Counted from the stretch's first letter, positions 44,247-54,120 are shown. The stretch: DNA of 64,000 bases from an uncultured Anaerotignum sp. (GCF_934277605.1 NZ_CAKQVD010000003.1:5284-69283); one strand, 5' to 3'. Notes: a model not told the origin generated them from the letters alone. Numbers and translations are program-made.

Positions 44247-44320
44247 AAAAAGGGTGGAATCCGATTTGGAAACCACCCTTTTTATGAAGGTATCGAAAAA
44301 GCGGATACCTTTATTTTTTT
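44247..44320. terminator. Two back-to-back hairpins ending the small membrane gene and the pyr operon
   Basis: AGGGTGG/CCACCCT (44251-44281) with A and T tracts works on both strands. A second hairpin, AAGGTATC/GATACCTT (44287-44311), is followed by TATTTTTTT on the plus strand. The pyrI stop codon lies at its edge. Confidence 0.8.
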
Positions 44321-44733
44321 GCTTTGGACTCACAGTAAATACAGCGATATTCGCCTTTTTCCCTGTTTGTCAGCTTGAAGATATGCGGAATTTCCTGCTC
44401 CACAGATGTAATGCAGCGAGGATTTTTGCACTGAATGATGTTTGTCAATCGTTCGGGAAGCTGAGGATGTACTTTTTTTACGCAAACACCATCCTTAACG
44501 ATATTGATGGTTACGTTGGGATCAACATAGCCCAGTGCATCCAAATCCAATTCCAGCTCTGTATCAATTTTAATGATATCCTTTTTCCCCATTTTCTGAC
44601 TGGGGGCATTTTTAATCAAAGCAATTGTCGCATCCACATGGTCTAAGTCCAGAAATTGATATAACTCCATGCACTTGCCTGCGGTAATATGGTCAATGAC
44701 CACACCGTTATTCACTGCGGTTACCTTCATCAT
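44311..44733 (-). CDS. pyrI: Aspartate carbamoyltransferase regulatory subunit PyrI
   Basis: PyrI binds to PyrB trimers and gives aspartate transcarbamoylase its nucleotide control. The 140-residue protein has the allosteric domain (KCMELYQFLDL, NAPSQKMGKKDIIKI) and the zinc domain with four cysteines in CKNPRCIT and RCIYCESK. It starts with ATG ATG directly after the pyrB stop, with GGAGGTGG just upstream inside the end of pyrB. It is the last gene of the pyr operon. A PyrBI pair is common in Clostridia but not in Bacillus. Confidence 0.94.
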   Translation of the reverse strand: MMKVTAVNNGVVIDHITAGKCMELYQFLDLDHVDATIALIKNAPSQKMGKKDIIKIDTELELDLDALGYVDPNVTINIVKDGVCVKKVHPQLPERLTNIIQCKNPRCITSVEQEIPHIFKLTNREKGEYRCIYCESKAKK

Positions 44734-45645
44734 TTACGCCACCTCCAGTAATTTCAGAATCAAAGCCATACGAATATATTTGCCGTTCAAAACCTGCTTG
44801 AAATAGCAGGCTCTGGAATCATCATCCACCGCAACGGAAATCTCATTGACACGGGGCAGGGGGTGCATAATGCAAAGGTCTTTTTTTGCCGTCTCCAGCT
44901 TATCCATATTCAGAATATAGCTATCCTTCAAACGAATATAGTCTGCCTCATTGAAGAAACGCTCCTGCTGTACTCTCGTCATATACAGAATATCCAAAGA
45001 GGACATGGCCTGATCCAGACTGGTGGTTTCCTCATAGGGAATCCCTGCATGGTCCAATTCCTGAATGATATATTCGGGTACCTTCAATTCATCGGGAGAA
45101 ATCAAGATAAATTTTACACCTTTATAACGGCTCATAGCATGAATCAAAGAATGAACGGTTCTGCCGAATTTCAAGTCTCCGCACATCCCAATCGTCAGAT
45201 TTTCAAATGTGCCTTTTTCCCTCTGAATTGTCAGAAGGTCAGCCAAGGTCTGTGTGGGGTGGTTGTGTCCGCCGTCCCCCGCATTGATGATGGGAACGGG
45301 AGAGCGCATGGAGGCAATCATGGGTGCGCCTTCCTTGGGATGACGCATAGCAATGATATCTGCATAACAGCCAACGGCACGCACCGTATCGGAAACGCTT
45401 TCGCCCTTTGCCGCAGAGCTGTTGTTTGCACCGGAAAAGCCGATGACGCTGCCGCCAAGCTCCAGCATAGCCGCCTCAAAGCTCAAGCGGGTGCGGGTGG
45501 AAGGCTCAAAAAACAATGTAGCCAGTTTTTTGCGATGACATTTTTCTGCGTATTTATCAGGGTTTGCAATGATATCATTGGCGGTGGCAATCAAGCCGTC
45601 AATTTCCTCTACCGTCAAATCAACAATATCTATGAGGCTTCTCAT
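44734..45645 (-). CDS. pyrB: Aspartate carbamoyltransferase catalytic subunit
   Basis: PyrB joins carbamoyl phosphate and aspartate to N-carbamoyl-aspartate, the first step committed to pyrimidines. The 303-residue chain has the phosphate loop [15 protein letters not shown], the 80s-loop region with SVSDTVRAV, the HPTQTLADL motif and the 240s region ending with MHPLPRVNE. It follows pyrE by three bases and precedes pyrI with no gap, so the subunits should be made in step. Confidence 0.96.
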   Translation of the reverse strand: MRSLIDIVDLTVEEIDGLIATANDIIANPDKYAEKCHRKKLATLFFEPSTRTRLSFEAAMLELGGSVIGFSGANNSSAAKGESVSDTVRAVGCYADIIAMRHPKEGAPMIASMRSPVPIINAGDGGHNHPTQTLADLLTIQREKGTFENLTIGMCGDLKFGRTVHSLIHAMSRYKGVKFILISPDELKVPEYIIQELDHAGIPYEETTSLDQAMSSLDILYMTRVQQERFFNEADYIRLKDSYILNMDKLETAKKDLCIMHPLPRVNEISVAVDDDSRACYFKQVLNGKYIRMALILKLLEVA

Positions 45646-45648
45646 AAA

Positions 45649-46287
45649 TTACATCTCCCTCCAGCTTTCATCATTGGGATTGCTGCGGAATTTCATCAAA
45701 CGTGCAATATCGGATTCTTTAATATAGCCTTCCTTTGCGGCAACCTCTGCCACAGCATCAAAATTGGAAAGGCTCACATTTTTTACATTTGCTTCAGCAA
45801 GTCTGTCCAGACCTTTTTGCAGACCATAGGTAAAAATGCTTACAACGCCGAGAACCTCAGCGCCTGCCTCACGCAAAACATTGACAACCTCAATGCAGCT
45901 GCCGGCGGTGGAAATCAAATCCTCCACAACAACAACCTTCTGTCCTTTTTCCAATCTGCCTTCAATCTGGTTGTTTCTGCCATGATCCTTTGCGCCGGAG
46001 CGAACATAGCCCATGGGCAAATCCAAAAGGTGTGCAGTGATGGCAGCGTGTGCAATGCCTGCGGTAGAGGTACCCATCAGCACCTGTGCATCGGGATATT
46101 CCTTTTTGATGGTTTCAGCCAGTGCATTTTCCACATGATTTCTAACCTCTACAGAGGTCAGAGTCAATCTGTTATCGCAGTAAATCGGGCTTTTAATGCC
46201 GCTTGCCCATGTGAAAGGCTCTTCGGGACGCAGGAAAACCGCACCGATGGAAAGCAGGTCCTTTGCAATCTGTTCTTTGATATTCAT
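45649..46287 (-). CDS. pyrE: Orotate phosphoribosyltransferase
   Basis: PyrE makes orotidine 5'-phosphate from orotate and PRPP. The 212-residue protein has the PRPP-binding motif VVVVEDLISTAGS and the FTWASGIKSPIYCDNR start. The ATG at 46287 follows GGAGGAG and overlaps the pyrF stop by one base (TAATG), so I use it in place of the upstream ATG at 46320. Longer than the E. coli enzyme at the N-terminus would be unusual. Confidence 0.94.
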   Translation of the reverse strand: MNIKEQIAKDLLSIGAVFLRPEEPFTWASGIKSPIYCDNRLTLTSVEVRNHVENALAETIKKEYPDAQVLMGTSTAGIAHAAITAHLLDLPMGYVRSGAKDHGRNNQIEGRLEKGQKVVVVEDLISTAGSCIEVVNVLREAGAEVLGVVSIFTYGLQKGLDRLAEANVKNVSLSNFDAVAEVAAKEGYIKESDIARLMKFRSNPNDESWREM

Positions 46288-47000
46288 TATGCTTCTCCTC
46301 CTAAAAATTCTTGAATACATCTGTGATATGCCTGAACGGGGTCAGCCGCCTGTGTGATAGGTCTGCCAACCACGATATAATCGGAGCCAAGCTCTCTTGC
46401 CTTTGCGGGTGTTGTCACACGCACCTGATCGCCCACCTCGCCATCGGCAAAACGCACACCGGGGGTTACAGTCAGGAAGGCATCGCCGCAGACGGATTTT
46501 ACCTTGCCTGCCTCCAGGGGAGAGCAAACAACGCCATCCAGACCGGCATCCTTCGCATTTTTTGCATAGTGCATAACCACCTCATCCAGAGGGTGTGCAA
46601 TCAGCAAATCCTTCTGCATCCGCTCCTCACTGGTAGAGGTCAGCTGGGTTACGGCAATCAAAAGAGGACGAGTGCCATCGGGCCTTGTCAAGCCCTCCAG
46701 AGCAGCCTCCATCATTGCACTTGTGCCTGCTGCGTGCAGGTTACAGATGTCTACATCCAAGGCAGAGAGAACCGCCATGGCTTTTTTTACGGTATTGGGA
46801 ATATCATGCAGCTTTAAGTCCAAGAAAATTTTATGGCCTCTTGCCTTGATTTCCTTCACAATCGCAGGGCCTTCTGCATAAAACAGCTCCATGCCGACCT
46901 TCAAAAAGGGCTTTCTGTCTTCATTTTTGAATTTATCTAAAAATGTCATCAGGTCTGCCTTGCTGTTAAAATCGCAGGCAATGATTACATCCTTACTCAT
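46287..47000 (-). CDS. pyrF: Orotidine 5'-phosphate decarboxylase
   Basis: PyrF removes the carboxyl group to give UMP. The 237-residue TIM-barrel protein has the catalytic [10 protein letters not shown] (lysine in LKLHD) and the C-terminal GRPITQA phosphate site, with IIACDFN at the start. Its ATG overlaps the pyrD stop (ATGA), a sign of coupled translation; GGAGGTG precedes it. Confidence 0.95.
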   Translation of the reverse strand: MSKDVIIACDFNSKADLMTFLDKFKNEDRKPFLKVGMELFYAEGPAIVKEIKARGHKIFLDLKLHDIPNTVKKAMAVLSALDVDICNLHAAGTSAMMEAALEGLTRPDGTRPLLIAVTQLTSTSEERMQKDLLIAHPLDEVVMHYAKNAKDAGLDGVVCSPLEAGKVKSVCGDAFLTVTPGVRFADGEVGDQVRVTTPAKARELGSDYIVVGRPITQAADPVQAYHRCIQEFLGGEA

Positions 47001-47911
47001 TTACGGGCACCTCCAATGATGTCGTTTAAATCCTTAATGTTGTATTTTTCCATAACCCGAGGCAAATCCTCAATAATTTTTTTGCAGATAAAGGGATCAA
47101 CCAAATTGGCTGCACCGATTTCCACGGCAGTTGCACCGGCAAGCATCATTTCAATGACATCCTCCGCAGAGGAAACGCCGCCCATGCCAATCACGGGAAT
47201 ATTGACTGCCTCAGCCACCTGATAAACCATGCGAACAGCAACGGGGAAGATGGCACTGCCGGAAAAGCCGCCCATTTTATTTGCAATGACGGGCTTTTTG
47301 GTTTTCAAATCAATGCGCATACCCATCATTGTGTTGATGAGCGCAATCCCGTCTGCACCTGCCTCCTCGCAAGCCTTTGCGATGGAAACAATATCGGTCA
47401 CATTGGGTGTCAGCTTGATATAGACAGGCTTTGTGGTGACTGCCTTCACTGCCTTGGTAACGGCTGCCGCTGCGGCAGGATCTGTGCCAAAGCTCATGCC
47501 GCCGTGATGCACATTCGGGCAGGATACATTGACCTCCAAAATGCCAACCTGCTCCTCTTTATCCAGAAGGGCACAGGTGTAGGCATATTCCTCGATGGAA
47601 AAGCCGCTGACATTTGCAATCACAGGCTTATGAAAGCATTTTTTCAGCTTAGGCAGCTCCTCGGAAATAACCCTTTCCACACCGGGATTTTGCAGGCCGA
47701 CAGAGTTAAGCATGCCGGCAGGACATTCTGCAATTCTGGGGGTGGGGTTCCCGAAGCGAGCCTCCTTCGTTGTACCCTTAAAGGAGAAGGTTCCGAGAAT
47801 ATTGATATCATAAAGCTCTGCAAATTCATAGCCGTAGCCAAAGGTACCGCTGGCAGGAATGACAGGGTTATCCAGCGTGATGCCGCTGAGCGTCACTTTT
47901 GTGTTTACCAT
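46997..47911 (-). CDS. pyrD: Dihydroorotate dehydrogenase B, catalytic subunit PyrD
   Basis: PyrD oxidises dihydroorotate to orotate with FMN; in the class 1B enzyme PyrK passes the electrons to NAD. The 304-residue barrel shows [38 protein letters not shown] with the catalytic cysteine, and KLTPNVTD with the FMN-binding lysine. It overlaps pyrK by seven bases and pyrF by four, which matches the heterotetramer arrangement. Confidence 0.95.
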   Translation of the reverse strand: MVNTKVTLSGITLDNPVIPASGTFGYGYEFAELYDINILGTFSFKGTTKEARFGNPTPRIAECPAGMLNSVGLQNPGVERVISEELPKLKKCFHKPVIANVSGFSIEEYAYTCALLDKEEQVGILEVNVSCPNVHHGGMSFGTDPAAAAAVTKAVKAVTTKPVYIKLTPNVTDIVSIAKACEEAGADGIALINTMMGMRIDLKTKKPVIANKMGGFSGSAIFPVAVRMVYQVAEAVNIPVIGMGGVSSAEDVIEMMLAGATAVEIGAANLVDPFICKKIIEDLPRVMEKYNIKDLNDIIGGARK

Positions 47912-48639
47912 ATAATTTCCTCCTTTACCAGTACGGGACCATCCTTGCAGATGCGCTTGTTGCCGTATTTTGTCTTACAGGAGCAACCCATGCAGGCACC
48001 AAAGCCACAGCCCATGCGTTCCTCAAAGCTGAGCTGACCGCTTGTTTCGGTAACAGCGGAAAGGGCTTTCAGCATTGGCTCGGGGCCACAGGTATAGAAA
48101 TAGGTGTAATCGGGAATGGCTTTTACCACATCCGTGACAAAGCCCTTTGTGCCGACAGAGCCGTCTGCTGTGGCAATATGCACCTCTGCACCCAGCTTTT
48201 CAAATTCCTCGGCGTAAAAAATTTCCGATTTTGTGTTAAACCCAAGAATAACGATTGGCTTTTTCCCCTCTGCAAGCAGATTCTTCGCCAAGCGATACAT
48301 CGGGGGAACACCCACACCGCCGCCAATCAGAAGGGGCTTGTCTCCGCTCTTGGAGGTATCATAGCCATTGCCCAAGCCTGTCAGCACATCTAATTTGTGC
48401 GGTGCCTTCATTTTGCTCATAGCCTCTGTGCCTTTGCCGACAACCTTATAAAGAATGGTCAGCGTATTTTCGTCATAATCGCAGACGGAAATCGGGCGGC
48501 GCAGAAAAAAGCCTTTTAATTGGATATTCACAAATTGACCTGCGGCGGTAATGGCAGAGGTATCCCCTGCCAAAACCATTTTGCATACGCTGTCGGTCAG
48601 CTTTTCATTGCTTTGGATTGTAAAAATAGATTGTTTCAA
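47905..48639 (-). CDS. pyrK: Dihydroorotate dehydrogenase B, electron transfer subunit PyrK
   Basis: PyrK carries FAD and a [2Fe-2S] cluster and links PyrD to NAD. The 244-residue protein has a ferredoxin-reductase-like FAD domain (RPISVCDYD), an NAD domain (LLIGGGVGVPPMYRLA), and the C-terminal cluster motif CGFGACMGCSCKT with a fourth cysteine in RICKDGPV. The start is TTG at 48639, seven bases after AGGAGG, twelve bases after the carB stop. Confidence 0.95.
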   Translation of the reverse strand: MKQSIFTIQSNEKLTDSVCKMVLAGDTSAITAAGQFVNIQLKGFFLRRPISVCDYDENTLTILYKVVGKGTEAMSKMKAPHKLDVLTGLGNGYDTSKSGDKPLLIGGGVGVPPMYRLAKNLLAEGKKPIVILGFNTKSEIFYAEEFEKLGAEVHIATADGSVGTKGFVTDVVKAIPDYTYFYTCGPEPMLKALSAVTETSGQLSFEERMGCGFGACMGCSCKTKYGNKRICKDGPVLVKEEIIW

Positions 48640-48651
48640 GAGGGAACCTCC

Positions 48652-51600
48652 TTATGCATCAATGGTAGAAATACCCAATGTTGTTTCTTCCAAAACATCC
48701 AGCAGAACTCTCACAGTATCCAGTGCAGTGAAAACGGTTACGTTGTTTTCAACTGCGCACTGGCGAATTTCCTGTCCGTCACTGTTGCTTGCTGCGGAAT
48801 GAATATCTCTTGTGTTGATAACATAGCTTACATAGCCCTGACGGATGGAATCGAAAATTTCCTCACTGCCGTCGGACAGCTTCTTTCTTGTTCTGGTACG
48901 AATGCCATGCTTTTTGAGGAAATCGGCAGTACCCTTTGTAGCTTCGATATTGAAGCCCAGCTCGTAGAAACGGCGAATGAGGGGCAGTGCTTCTTCCTTA
49001 TCCTTATCCGCAATGGTAGCCAAAACCGTACCGTAGTTCTGGATATTCATGCCGGATGCCTGCAAAGCCTTATACAATGCTCTGTTCAGCTTATTATCAT
49101 AGCCGATGGCTTCCCCTGTGGATTTCATTTCGGGGGAGAGGTAGGTATCCATGCCATGCAGCTTGGAGAAGGAGAAGGCGGGAACCTTTACATACCATCT
49201 CTGCTTTTCATCGGGATACAGACCGAAGATACCCTGTTCCTTCAGTGTTTTGCCAAGGATCACCAGTGTTGCGATATCCGCCAGAGAATAGCCTGTTGCT
49301 TTGGAAAGGAAGGGAACCGTTCTGGAGGAACGAGGGTTTACCTCGATAACATATACGTTATCCTCCTTATCTACGATAAACTGGATATTGAACAGACCGA
49401 TGATGCCGATACCCAGACCAAGCTTCTTTGTATATTCCAGAATTTTGCCCTTAGCCTTGTTGGATACGGAGAAGGTGGGGTATACGGAGATAGAGTCACC
49501 GGAGTGAACCCCTGTACGTTCTACATGCTCCATAATGCCGGGTACAAATACATCATAGCCGTCGCAAACAGCGTCTACCTCCAATTCCTTACCCTGAATA
49601 TATTTATCAACCAAAACGGGCTGGTCCTCATTGATGGCAACGGCTGTTTTCAGATAGGTTCTCAGCTGATTTTCATCTGCAACAATCTGCATTGCACGTC
49701 CACCCAGAACATAGGAGGGGCGAACCAGAACGGGATAGCCGATTTCTGCCGCAGCCTTTACGCCTGCCTCGATATTTGTGACAGCCTGTCCCTTGGGCTG
49801 AGGGATGCCAAGCTGAGTCATGATATGCTCAAAGGAGTCTCTGTTTTCTGCCTTTTCGATTGCCGCAACATCTGTACCGATGATGGTTACGCCGCGTTTC
49901 ATCAGAGGCTCTGCAAGGTTGATGGCTGTCTGCCCGCCCAAAGAGGCGATCACGCCCAAGGGCTGTTCCAGCTCAACCACGTTCATAACATCCTCAACCG
50001 TCAATGGCTCGAAGTAAAGCTTATCGCTTGTTGTGTAATCAGTGGAAACGGTTTCGGGGTTGTTGTTGATGATGATGGATTCATAGCCGAATTCCTTGAT
50101 GGTTGTTACAGCGTGTACGGTGGAATAGTCAAATTCCACGCCCTGACCGATACGGATGGGGCCGGAGCCAAGCACGATAATCTTCTTCTTGTCGCTGATA
50201 CGAGAATCGTTGTCCTTTTCGTAGGTGGAGTAGAAGTAGGGGATATAGCCGCCGCAACCGCTGGTTTCAATCATTTTATAAACGGGGAAAAGGTTCATTT
50301 CTTTTCTCAGCTTGTATACATCAACCTCATTCTGCTTCCACAGCTTTGCAATATACTGATCGGAGAAGCCCATTTTCTTTGCCGCTGTCAGAATTTCCTT
50401 GTTGCCGACATTTTCCGCCAGAGTGGTTTCGTAATCGACAATCTTCTTGAAGGATTCCAGAAAATATTCCGTAATCATGGTTGCCTTGAAGATTTCATGC
50501 AGAGAAACGCCGTTGCGAATCAGCTGTGCGATGGCATAAATGCGGTCATCGGGGCTTGTTGCAATATAGCTCAGCATATCCTCGTTGGACATGGTGTCGA
50601 ATTTCGGCATATACAGATGGCAAACACCGATTTCCAAGGAGCGAATGGATTTCAGCAAACATTCCTCAAGTGTACGTCCGATGCCCATAACCTCGCCGGT
50701 TGCCTTCATCTGTGTGGAAAGTGTATTTGCGGCAGTTGCGAATTTATCGAAGGGGAAACGAGGCATTTTTGCTACGATATAATCCAATGCGGGTTCGTAG
50801 TTTGCGGTTGTTTCGCCCAGCTTGATTTCATCCAATGTCATGCCGACAGCAATTTTTGCAGTTACTCTTGCGATAGGGTAGCCGCTTGCCTTGGAAGCCA
50901 GTGCAGAGGAACGGGAAACACGGGGGTTTACCTCGATTAAATAATATTCGGAGGAGTTGGGGTTCAGTGCAAACTGTACGTTGCAGCCACCTTCAATTTT
51001 CAGCTCCTTGATGATTTTCAGTGCGGAATCACGCAGCATGGTAAAATCATGGTCATTCAGTGTAAGGATGGGTGCAACAACGATGGAGTCACCGGTGTGG
51101 ACACCTACGGGATCGATGTTTTCCATGCCGCAGATGGTAATTGCATGGTCTGTACCGTCACGCATAACCTCAAATTCGATTTCCTTATAGCCCTTTACAC
51201 TCTTTTCAACCAATACCTGATGTACGGGAGAAAGCTTCAGTGCATGCTTCATAATTTCAGCCAGTTCGGCCTCATCATTGGCAAAGCCGCCGCCTGTGCC
51301 GCCCAGTGTGAAGGCGGGACGCAGAACAACGGGATAGCCGATTTCCTTTGCCGCTGTGATAGCCTCCTCCACAGAGTAAGTAATCTGAGAGGGGATAACA
51401 GGTTCGCCGATGGATTGGCACATTTCCTTAAACAGCTCACGGTCCTCCGCACGTTCAATACTATCAATGGGAGTACCCAAAAGCTCAACCTGACATTCCT
51501 TCAAAATGCCTTTTTTCTCAAGCTGCATTGCCAAATTCAGCCCTGTCTGTCCGCCGATACCGGGAACGATGGCATCCGGTCTTTCGTAACGCAGGATTTT

Positions 51601-51825
51601 TGCAACATATTCCAATGTCAGAGGTTCCATATAAACCTTATCCGCAATGGTGGTATCTGTCATAATGGTTGCGGGGTTGGAGTTTACCAACACAACCTCG
51701 TAGCCTTCTTCCTTCAAAGCCAGACACGCCTGTGTGCCGGCATAGTCAAACTCTGCTGCTTGACCGATTACAATGGGGCCGGAGCCGATAATCAGAATCT
51801 TCTTTAAGTCTTTTCTCTTTGACAT
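48652..51825 (-). CDS. carB: Carbamoyl-phosphate synthase large subunit
   Basis: CarB makes carbamoyl phosphate from bicarbonate, two ATP and ammonia passed from CarA. The 1057-residue chain has two ATP-grasp halves, each with a GSGPIxIGQ motif (IIGSGPIVIGQAAEFDYAG and VLGSGPIRIGQGVEFDY), and a C-terminal MGS-like allosteric domain (GFNIEATKGTADFL). GAGGAGG precedes the ATG. carA, which normally lies between pyrC and carB, is absent; only 72 bases separate carB from pyrC. The glutaminase must be encoded elsewhere for glutamine use. Confidence 0.96.
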   Translation of the reverse strand: MSKRKDLKKILIIGSGPIVIGQAAEFDYAGTQACLALKEEGYEVVLVNSNPATIMTDTTIADKVYMEPLTLEYVAKILRYERPDAIVPGIGGQTGLNLAMQLEKKGILKECQVELLGTPIDSIERAEDRELFKEMCQSIGEPVIPSQITYSVEEAITAAKEIGYPVVLRPAFTLGGTGGGFANDEAELAEIMKHALKLSPVHQVLVEKSVKGYKEIEFEVMRDGTDHAITICGMENIDPVGVHTGDSIVVAPILTLNDHDFTMLRDSALKIIKELKIEGGCNVQFALNPNSSEYYLIEVNPRVSRSSALASKASGYPIARVTAKIAVGMTLDEIKLGETTANYEPALDYIVAKMPRFPFDKFATAANTLSTQMKATGEVMGIGRTLEECLLKSIRSLEIGVCHLYMPKFDTMSNEDMLSYIATSPDDRIYAIAQLIRNGVSLHEIFKATMITEYFLESFKKIVDYETTLAENVGNKEILTAAKKMGFSDQYIAKLWKQNEVDVYKLRKEMNLFPVYKMIETSGCGGYIPYFYSTYEKDNDSRISDKKKIIVLGSGPIRIGQGVEFDYSTVHAVTTIKEFGYESIIINNNPETVSTDYTTSDKLYFEPLTVEDVMNVVELEQPLGVIASLGGQTAINLAEPLMKRGVTIIGTDVAAIEKAENRDSFEHIMTQLGIPQPKGQAVTNIEAGVKAAAEIGYPVLVRPSYVLGGRAMQIVADENQLRTYLKTAVAINEDQPVLVDKYIQGKELEVDAVCDGYDVFVPGIMEHVERTGVHSGDSISVYPTFSVSNKAKGKILEYTKKLGLGIGIIGLFNIQFIVDKEDNVYVIEVNPRSSRTVPFLSKATGYSLADIATLVILGKTLKEQGIFGLYPDEKQRWYVKVPAFSFSKLHGMDTYLSPEMKSTGEAIGYDNKLNRALYKALQASGMNIQNYGTVLATIADKDKEEALPLIRRFYELGFNIEATKGTADFLKKHGIRTRTRKKLSDGSEEIFDSIRQGYVSYVINTRDIHSAASNSDGQEIRQCAVENNVTVFTALDTVRVLLDVLEETTLGISTIDA

Positions 51826-51897
51826 AATTTTTGTTCCTCCTCATTCTTGTTTTAACCTATTTATATATATGAAAAATAATTGCTTCCTGTTTTTATT

Positions 51898-53166
51898 TTA
51901 CAATGCTTTTTCCTTCCAAGCAATATTCCCTTGATACATTGTGAGCTTGCACACACCAAAAACCTTTTCCTGTGCAAAGGGAGTGGCTCTGCCCATACTG
52001 AAAAAGTTTTCGGGGCAAATGGTGTATTCCTTCTCCAAATCATAAACCGTTAAGCTGGCAGGCTGTCCCTCCTCTAAGGGTGTGCCGACACAAAAACGGT
52101 TTCTCGGATTGGTGTGCATCAGCTCTATGAGCTTTTCTAAGGAAAGCACCCCTGTTTTAACCAGCTTGGTATACAAAATCGGGAAGGCGGTTTCCAAGCC
52201 GACCACGCCCATCATGCTTTTTTCCAAGCCTCTGCTTTTTTCCTCGGCGGAATGGGGCGCATGGTCTGTTGCAATCATATCAATCGTGCCGTCCAGAATA
52301 CCGGCAATCAGGGCTTTTCTGTCCTCTTCACTGCGGATAGGAGGGTTCATTTTAAAACGCCCGTCCTCCTGCAGCATAGAATCATTCATTGTCAAATAAT
52401 GCGGTGCGGTTTCGCAGGTCACATCCAAGCCCTCCGCCTTTGCCTTGCGAATCAGCTCCACGCTTTCCTTGGTGGAAATGTGGCAAACATGATATTTCAC
52501 ACCGGTTTCCTTTACCAGCTTTAAATCTCGTGCAATCTGCTTCCATTCGCTTTCGGAGCAAATGCCTCTATGCCCATGTGCCTTTGCATATTCGCCTTTA
52601 TGAATATAGCCGCCGTTGAGCAGGGAATTATCCTCGCAGTGTGCAGCAACAATTTTGTTGTAAGTGCTGATTTTTTTCATTGCTTCACGCATGATTTCAT
52701 CATTTTGCACACCTCGTCCATCATCAGAAAAGGCGCAAACATCGTTTACGATTTCATCATAAGCCGCCAATTTCTCGCCCTTTTCGCCTACTGTGATGGT
52801 GCCGTAGGGGACAACCTCAATGCAGGCAGTCTCACGGATGGCTTTGAGCTGCACCTCCAGATTTTCCTTGCAATCGGGAACCGGATTCAAGTTCGGCATG
52901 GAGCAAACTGCCGTATAGCCGCCGTGTGCCGCTGCCAGTGTGCCGGTTTTGATGGTCTCTTTATAAAAAAAGCCCGGCTCTCTCAGATGCACATGAACAT
53001 CAATAAAACCGGGGAAAACAAAACAACCGTTTAAATCATAAACGGGACACTCAGCCTGTGGTGTACGGGTGGAAATTTCGTTAATCATACCGTTGGCGAT
53101 ACATACATTGGATTTCATGAATTTGCCATGAATAAATACAGTTGCATTCGTAAGAATATAGTCCAC
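51898..53166 (-). CDS. pyrC: Dihydroorotase
   Basis: PyrC closes carbamoyl-aspartate to dihydroorotate. The 422-residue amidohydrolase has the metal motif FIDVHVHLREPG (H58, H60), AHCEDNSL, GHRGICSESEW and DMIATDHAPHS. It is the type I-like enzyme of Gram-positives. The start is GTG at 53166 behind AAAGGAGAG. It is the first gene of the operon pyrC-carB-pyrK-pyrD-pyrF-pyrE-pyrB-pyrI, behind a consensus promoter. No pyrR gene or PyrR-type attenuator is visible. Confidence 0.95.
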   Translation of the reverse strand: MDYILTNATVFIHGKFMKSNVCIANGMINEISTRTPQAECPVYDLNGCFVFPGFIDVHVHLREPGFFYKETIKTGTLAAAHGGYTAVCSMPNLNPVPDCKENLEVQLKAIRETACIEVVPYGTITVGEKGEKLAAYDEIVNDVCAFSDDGRGVQNDEIMREAMKKISTYNKIVAAHCEDNSLLNGGYIHKGEYAKAHGHRGICSESEWKQIARDLKLVKETGVKYHVCHISTKESVELIRKAKAEGLDVTCETAPHYLTMNDSMLQEDGRFKMNPPIRSEEDRKALIAGILDGTIDMIATDHAPHSAEEKSRGLEKSMMGVVGLETAFPILYTKLVKTGVLSLEKLIELMHTNPRNRFCVGTPLEEGQPASLTVYDLEKEYTICPENFFSMGRATPFAQEKVFGVCKLTMYQGNIAWKEKAL

Positions 53167-53227
53167 TGTGTTCTCTCCTTTCGTTCGCTAACTATGTCCT
53201 AAACTTATTTTTATCTAAATCTTCAAT

Positions 53228-53256
53228 ACTATATCACAAAGGGAAATCGGTGTCAA
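53228..53256 (-). promoter_or_regulatory. Promoter of the pyr operon
   Basis: TTGACA (53256-53251) and TATAGT (53233-53228) on the minus strand with a 17-bp spacer. The leader to the pyrC start is only about 55 bases. Confidence 0.85.
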
Positions 53257-53309
53257 GATATAGTTTTTTATAATTTTTTTACTACTATAAAAAGTGTTTC
53301 TGGATTTTG

Positions 53310-53338
53310 TTGACACTGTAATTTCCTTGTGTTAGACT
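53310..53338 (+). promoter_or_regulatory. Promoter of the pur operon
   Basis: TTGACA (53310-53315) and TAGACT (53333-53338) with a 17-bp spacer. Its -35 is 54 bp from that of the divergent pyr promoter. Confidence 0.82.
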
Positions 53339-53359
53339 AAATTTGTAAATTTGTGAGGT

Positions 53360-53456
53360 TTTTTGCAACTGACGGAACAAGTGGGCAACCATAGGGGAGC
53401 AAAAAGCCGTGAATATAAGCAGTGCAGAACTGCTTTTTGTCGACCGTCTGGGCAGT
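53360..53456 (+). promoter_or_regulatory. ZTP (pfl) riboswitch before purE
   Basis: The aptamer core reads AACTGACGGAACAAGTGGG, then CAACCATAGGGGAGC and GCCG, and after a linker hairpin (AGCAGT/ACTGCT) CCGTCTGGGCA. This fits the two-part ZTP aptamer consensus (CUGRCG...GUGGG...GGGGAGC...CCGYCUGGGCA). The 3' conserved part overlaps the first arm of the terminator at 53451, so binding of ZTP/ZMP (signs of folate shortage) should favour readthrough into the purine genes. Confidence 0.9.
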
Positions 53457-53505
53457 CCTGTTTCTGTAATACGGAAAGTACTACGGAATCGGACTGCCTT
53501 TTTCT
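53451..53505 (+). terminator. Expression-platform terminator of the ZTP riboswitch
   Basis: GGCAGTCC (53451-53458) pairs with GGACTGCC (53491-53498) enclosing a second stem (TTCTGTAATAC/GTACTACGGAA), followed by TTTTT. The outer arm shares bases with the aptamer. Confidence 0.88.
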
Positions 53506-53569
53506 GTCTGTTCCGAAGGGACGGCGGCAAAGGAAGAAGGATAGTTTTCATTTTTTGAGGAGGTAACCC

Positions 53570-54064
53570 ATGAAGAAAATTGGTATCGTTATGGGCAGTG
53601 ACAGCGATCTGCCCGTAGTGGAAAAAGCGATGGCAACTCTGGAAAAATTCGGTGTTCCCTTTGAGGCACACGTTTATTCTGCACACAGAACGCCTGTGGA
53701 AGCAAGCGAATTTGCAAAGGGTGCAAGAGCAAACGGTTTTGGCGCCATCATTGCGGCAGCGGGAAAGGCAGCACATTTGGCCGGGGCCATGGCAGCGAAT
53801 ACAACACTTCCTGTAATCGGTATCCCCATCAAATCCTCTACATTGGATGGCTTGGATGCTCTGCTTTCCACAGTGCAGATGCCGGGGGGACTTCCTGTTG
53901 CAACCGTAGCCATTGACGGTGCGGAAAATGCAGCCCTTTTGGCAATTCAGATTTTGGCTGTGGAGGATGCGGCTCTGGCAGAAAAGCTGGATGCGGCAAG
54001 AAAAGAGGCAGCCGAAAAGGTTTTGGCAAAAAATAAGGCCCTGGAAGAAAAATACGCAAAATAA
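53570..54064 (+). CDS. purE: N5-carboxyaminoimidazole ribonucleotide mutase
   Basis: PurE converts N5-CAIR to CAIR in purine synthesis. The 164-residue protein has the start [12 protein letters not shown], the substrate-binding SAHRTP, and [18 protein letters not shown]. purK, which supplies N5-CAIR in the class I pathway, is not in the window. The H/D residues are those of class I PurE by eye, but the class II form that uses AIR and CO2 directly is not excluded. GAGGAGG precedes the ATG. It is the first gene after the ZTP riboswitch. Confidence 0.94.
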   Translation: MKKIGIVMGSDSDLPVVEKAMATLEKFGVPFEAHVYSAHRTPVEASEFAKGARANGFGAIIAAAGKAAHLAGAMAANTTLPVIGIPIKSSTLDGLDALLSTVQMPGGLPVATVAIDGAENAALLAIQILAVEDAALAEKLDAARKEAAEKVLAKNKALEEKYAK

Positions 54065-54120
54065 AAAATCACTTTTCATATAAAAAAGGACAAAGCGAAA
54101 GCGCAGAGAGGAGAAAAAGA

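Noticed and set aside
44863..46314. A 483-codon plus-strand frame opposite pyrB and pyrE
   Set aside because: Opposite two certain genes and without any domain.
48520..50940. An 806-codon plus-strand frame opposite carB and pyrK
   Set aside because: It overlaps two well-supported genes, has no recognisable domain and is explained by codon bias of the minus-strand genes.
53167..53230. PyrR-type attenuator before pyrC
   Set aside because: The leader is only about 55 bases and contains no antiterminator/terminator pair.
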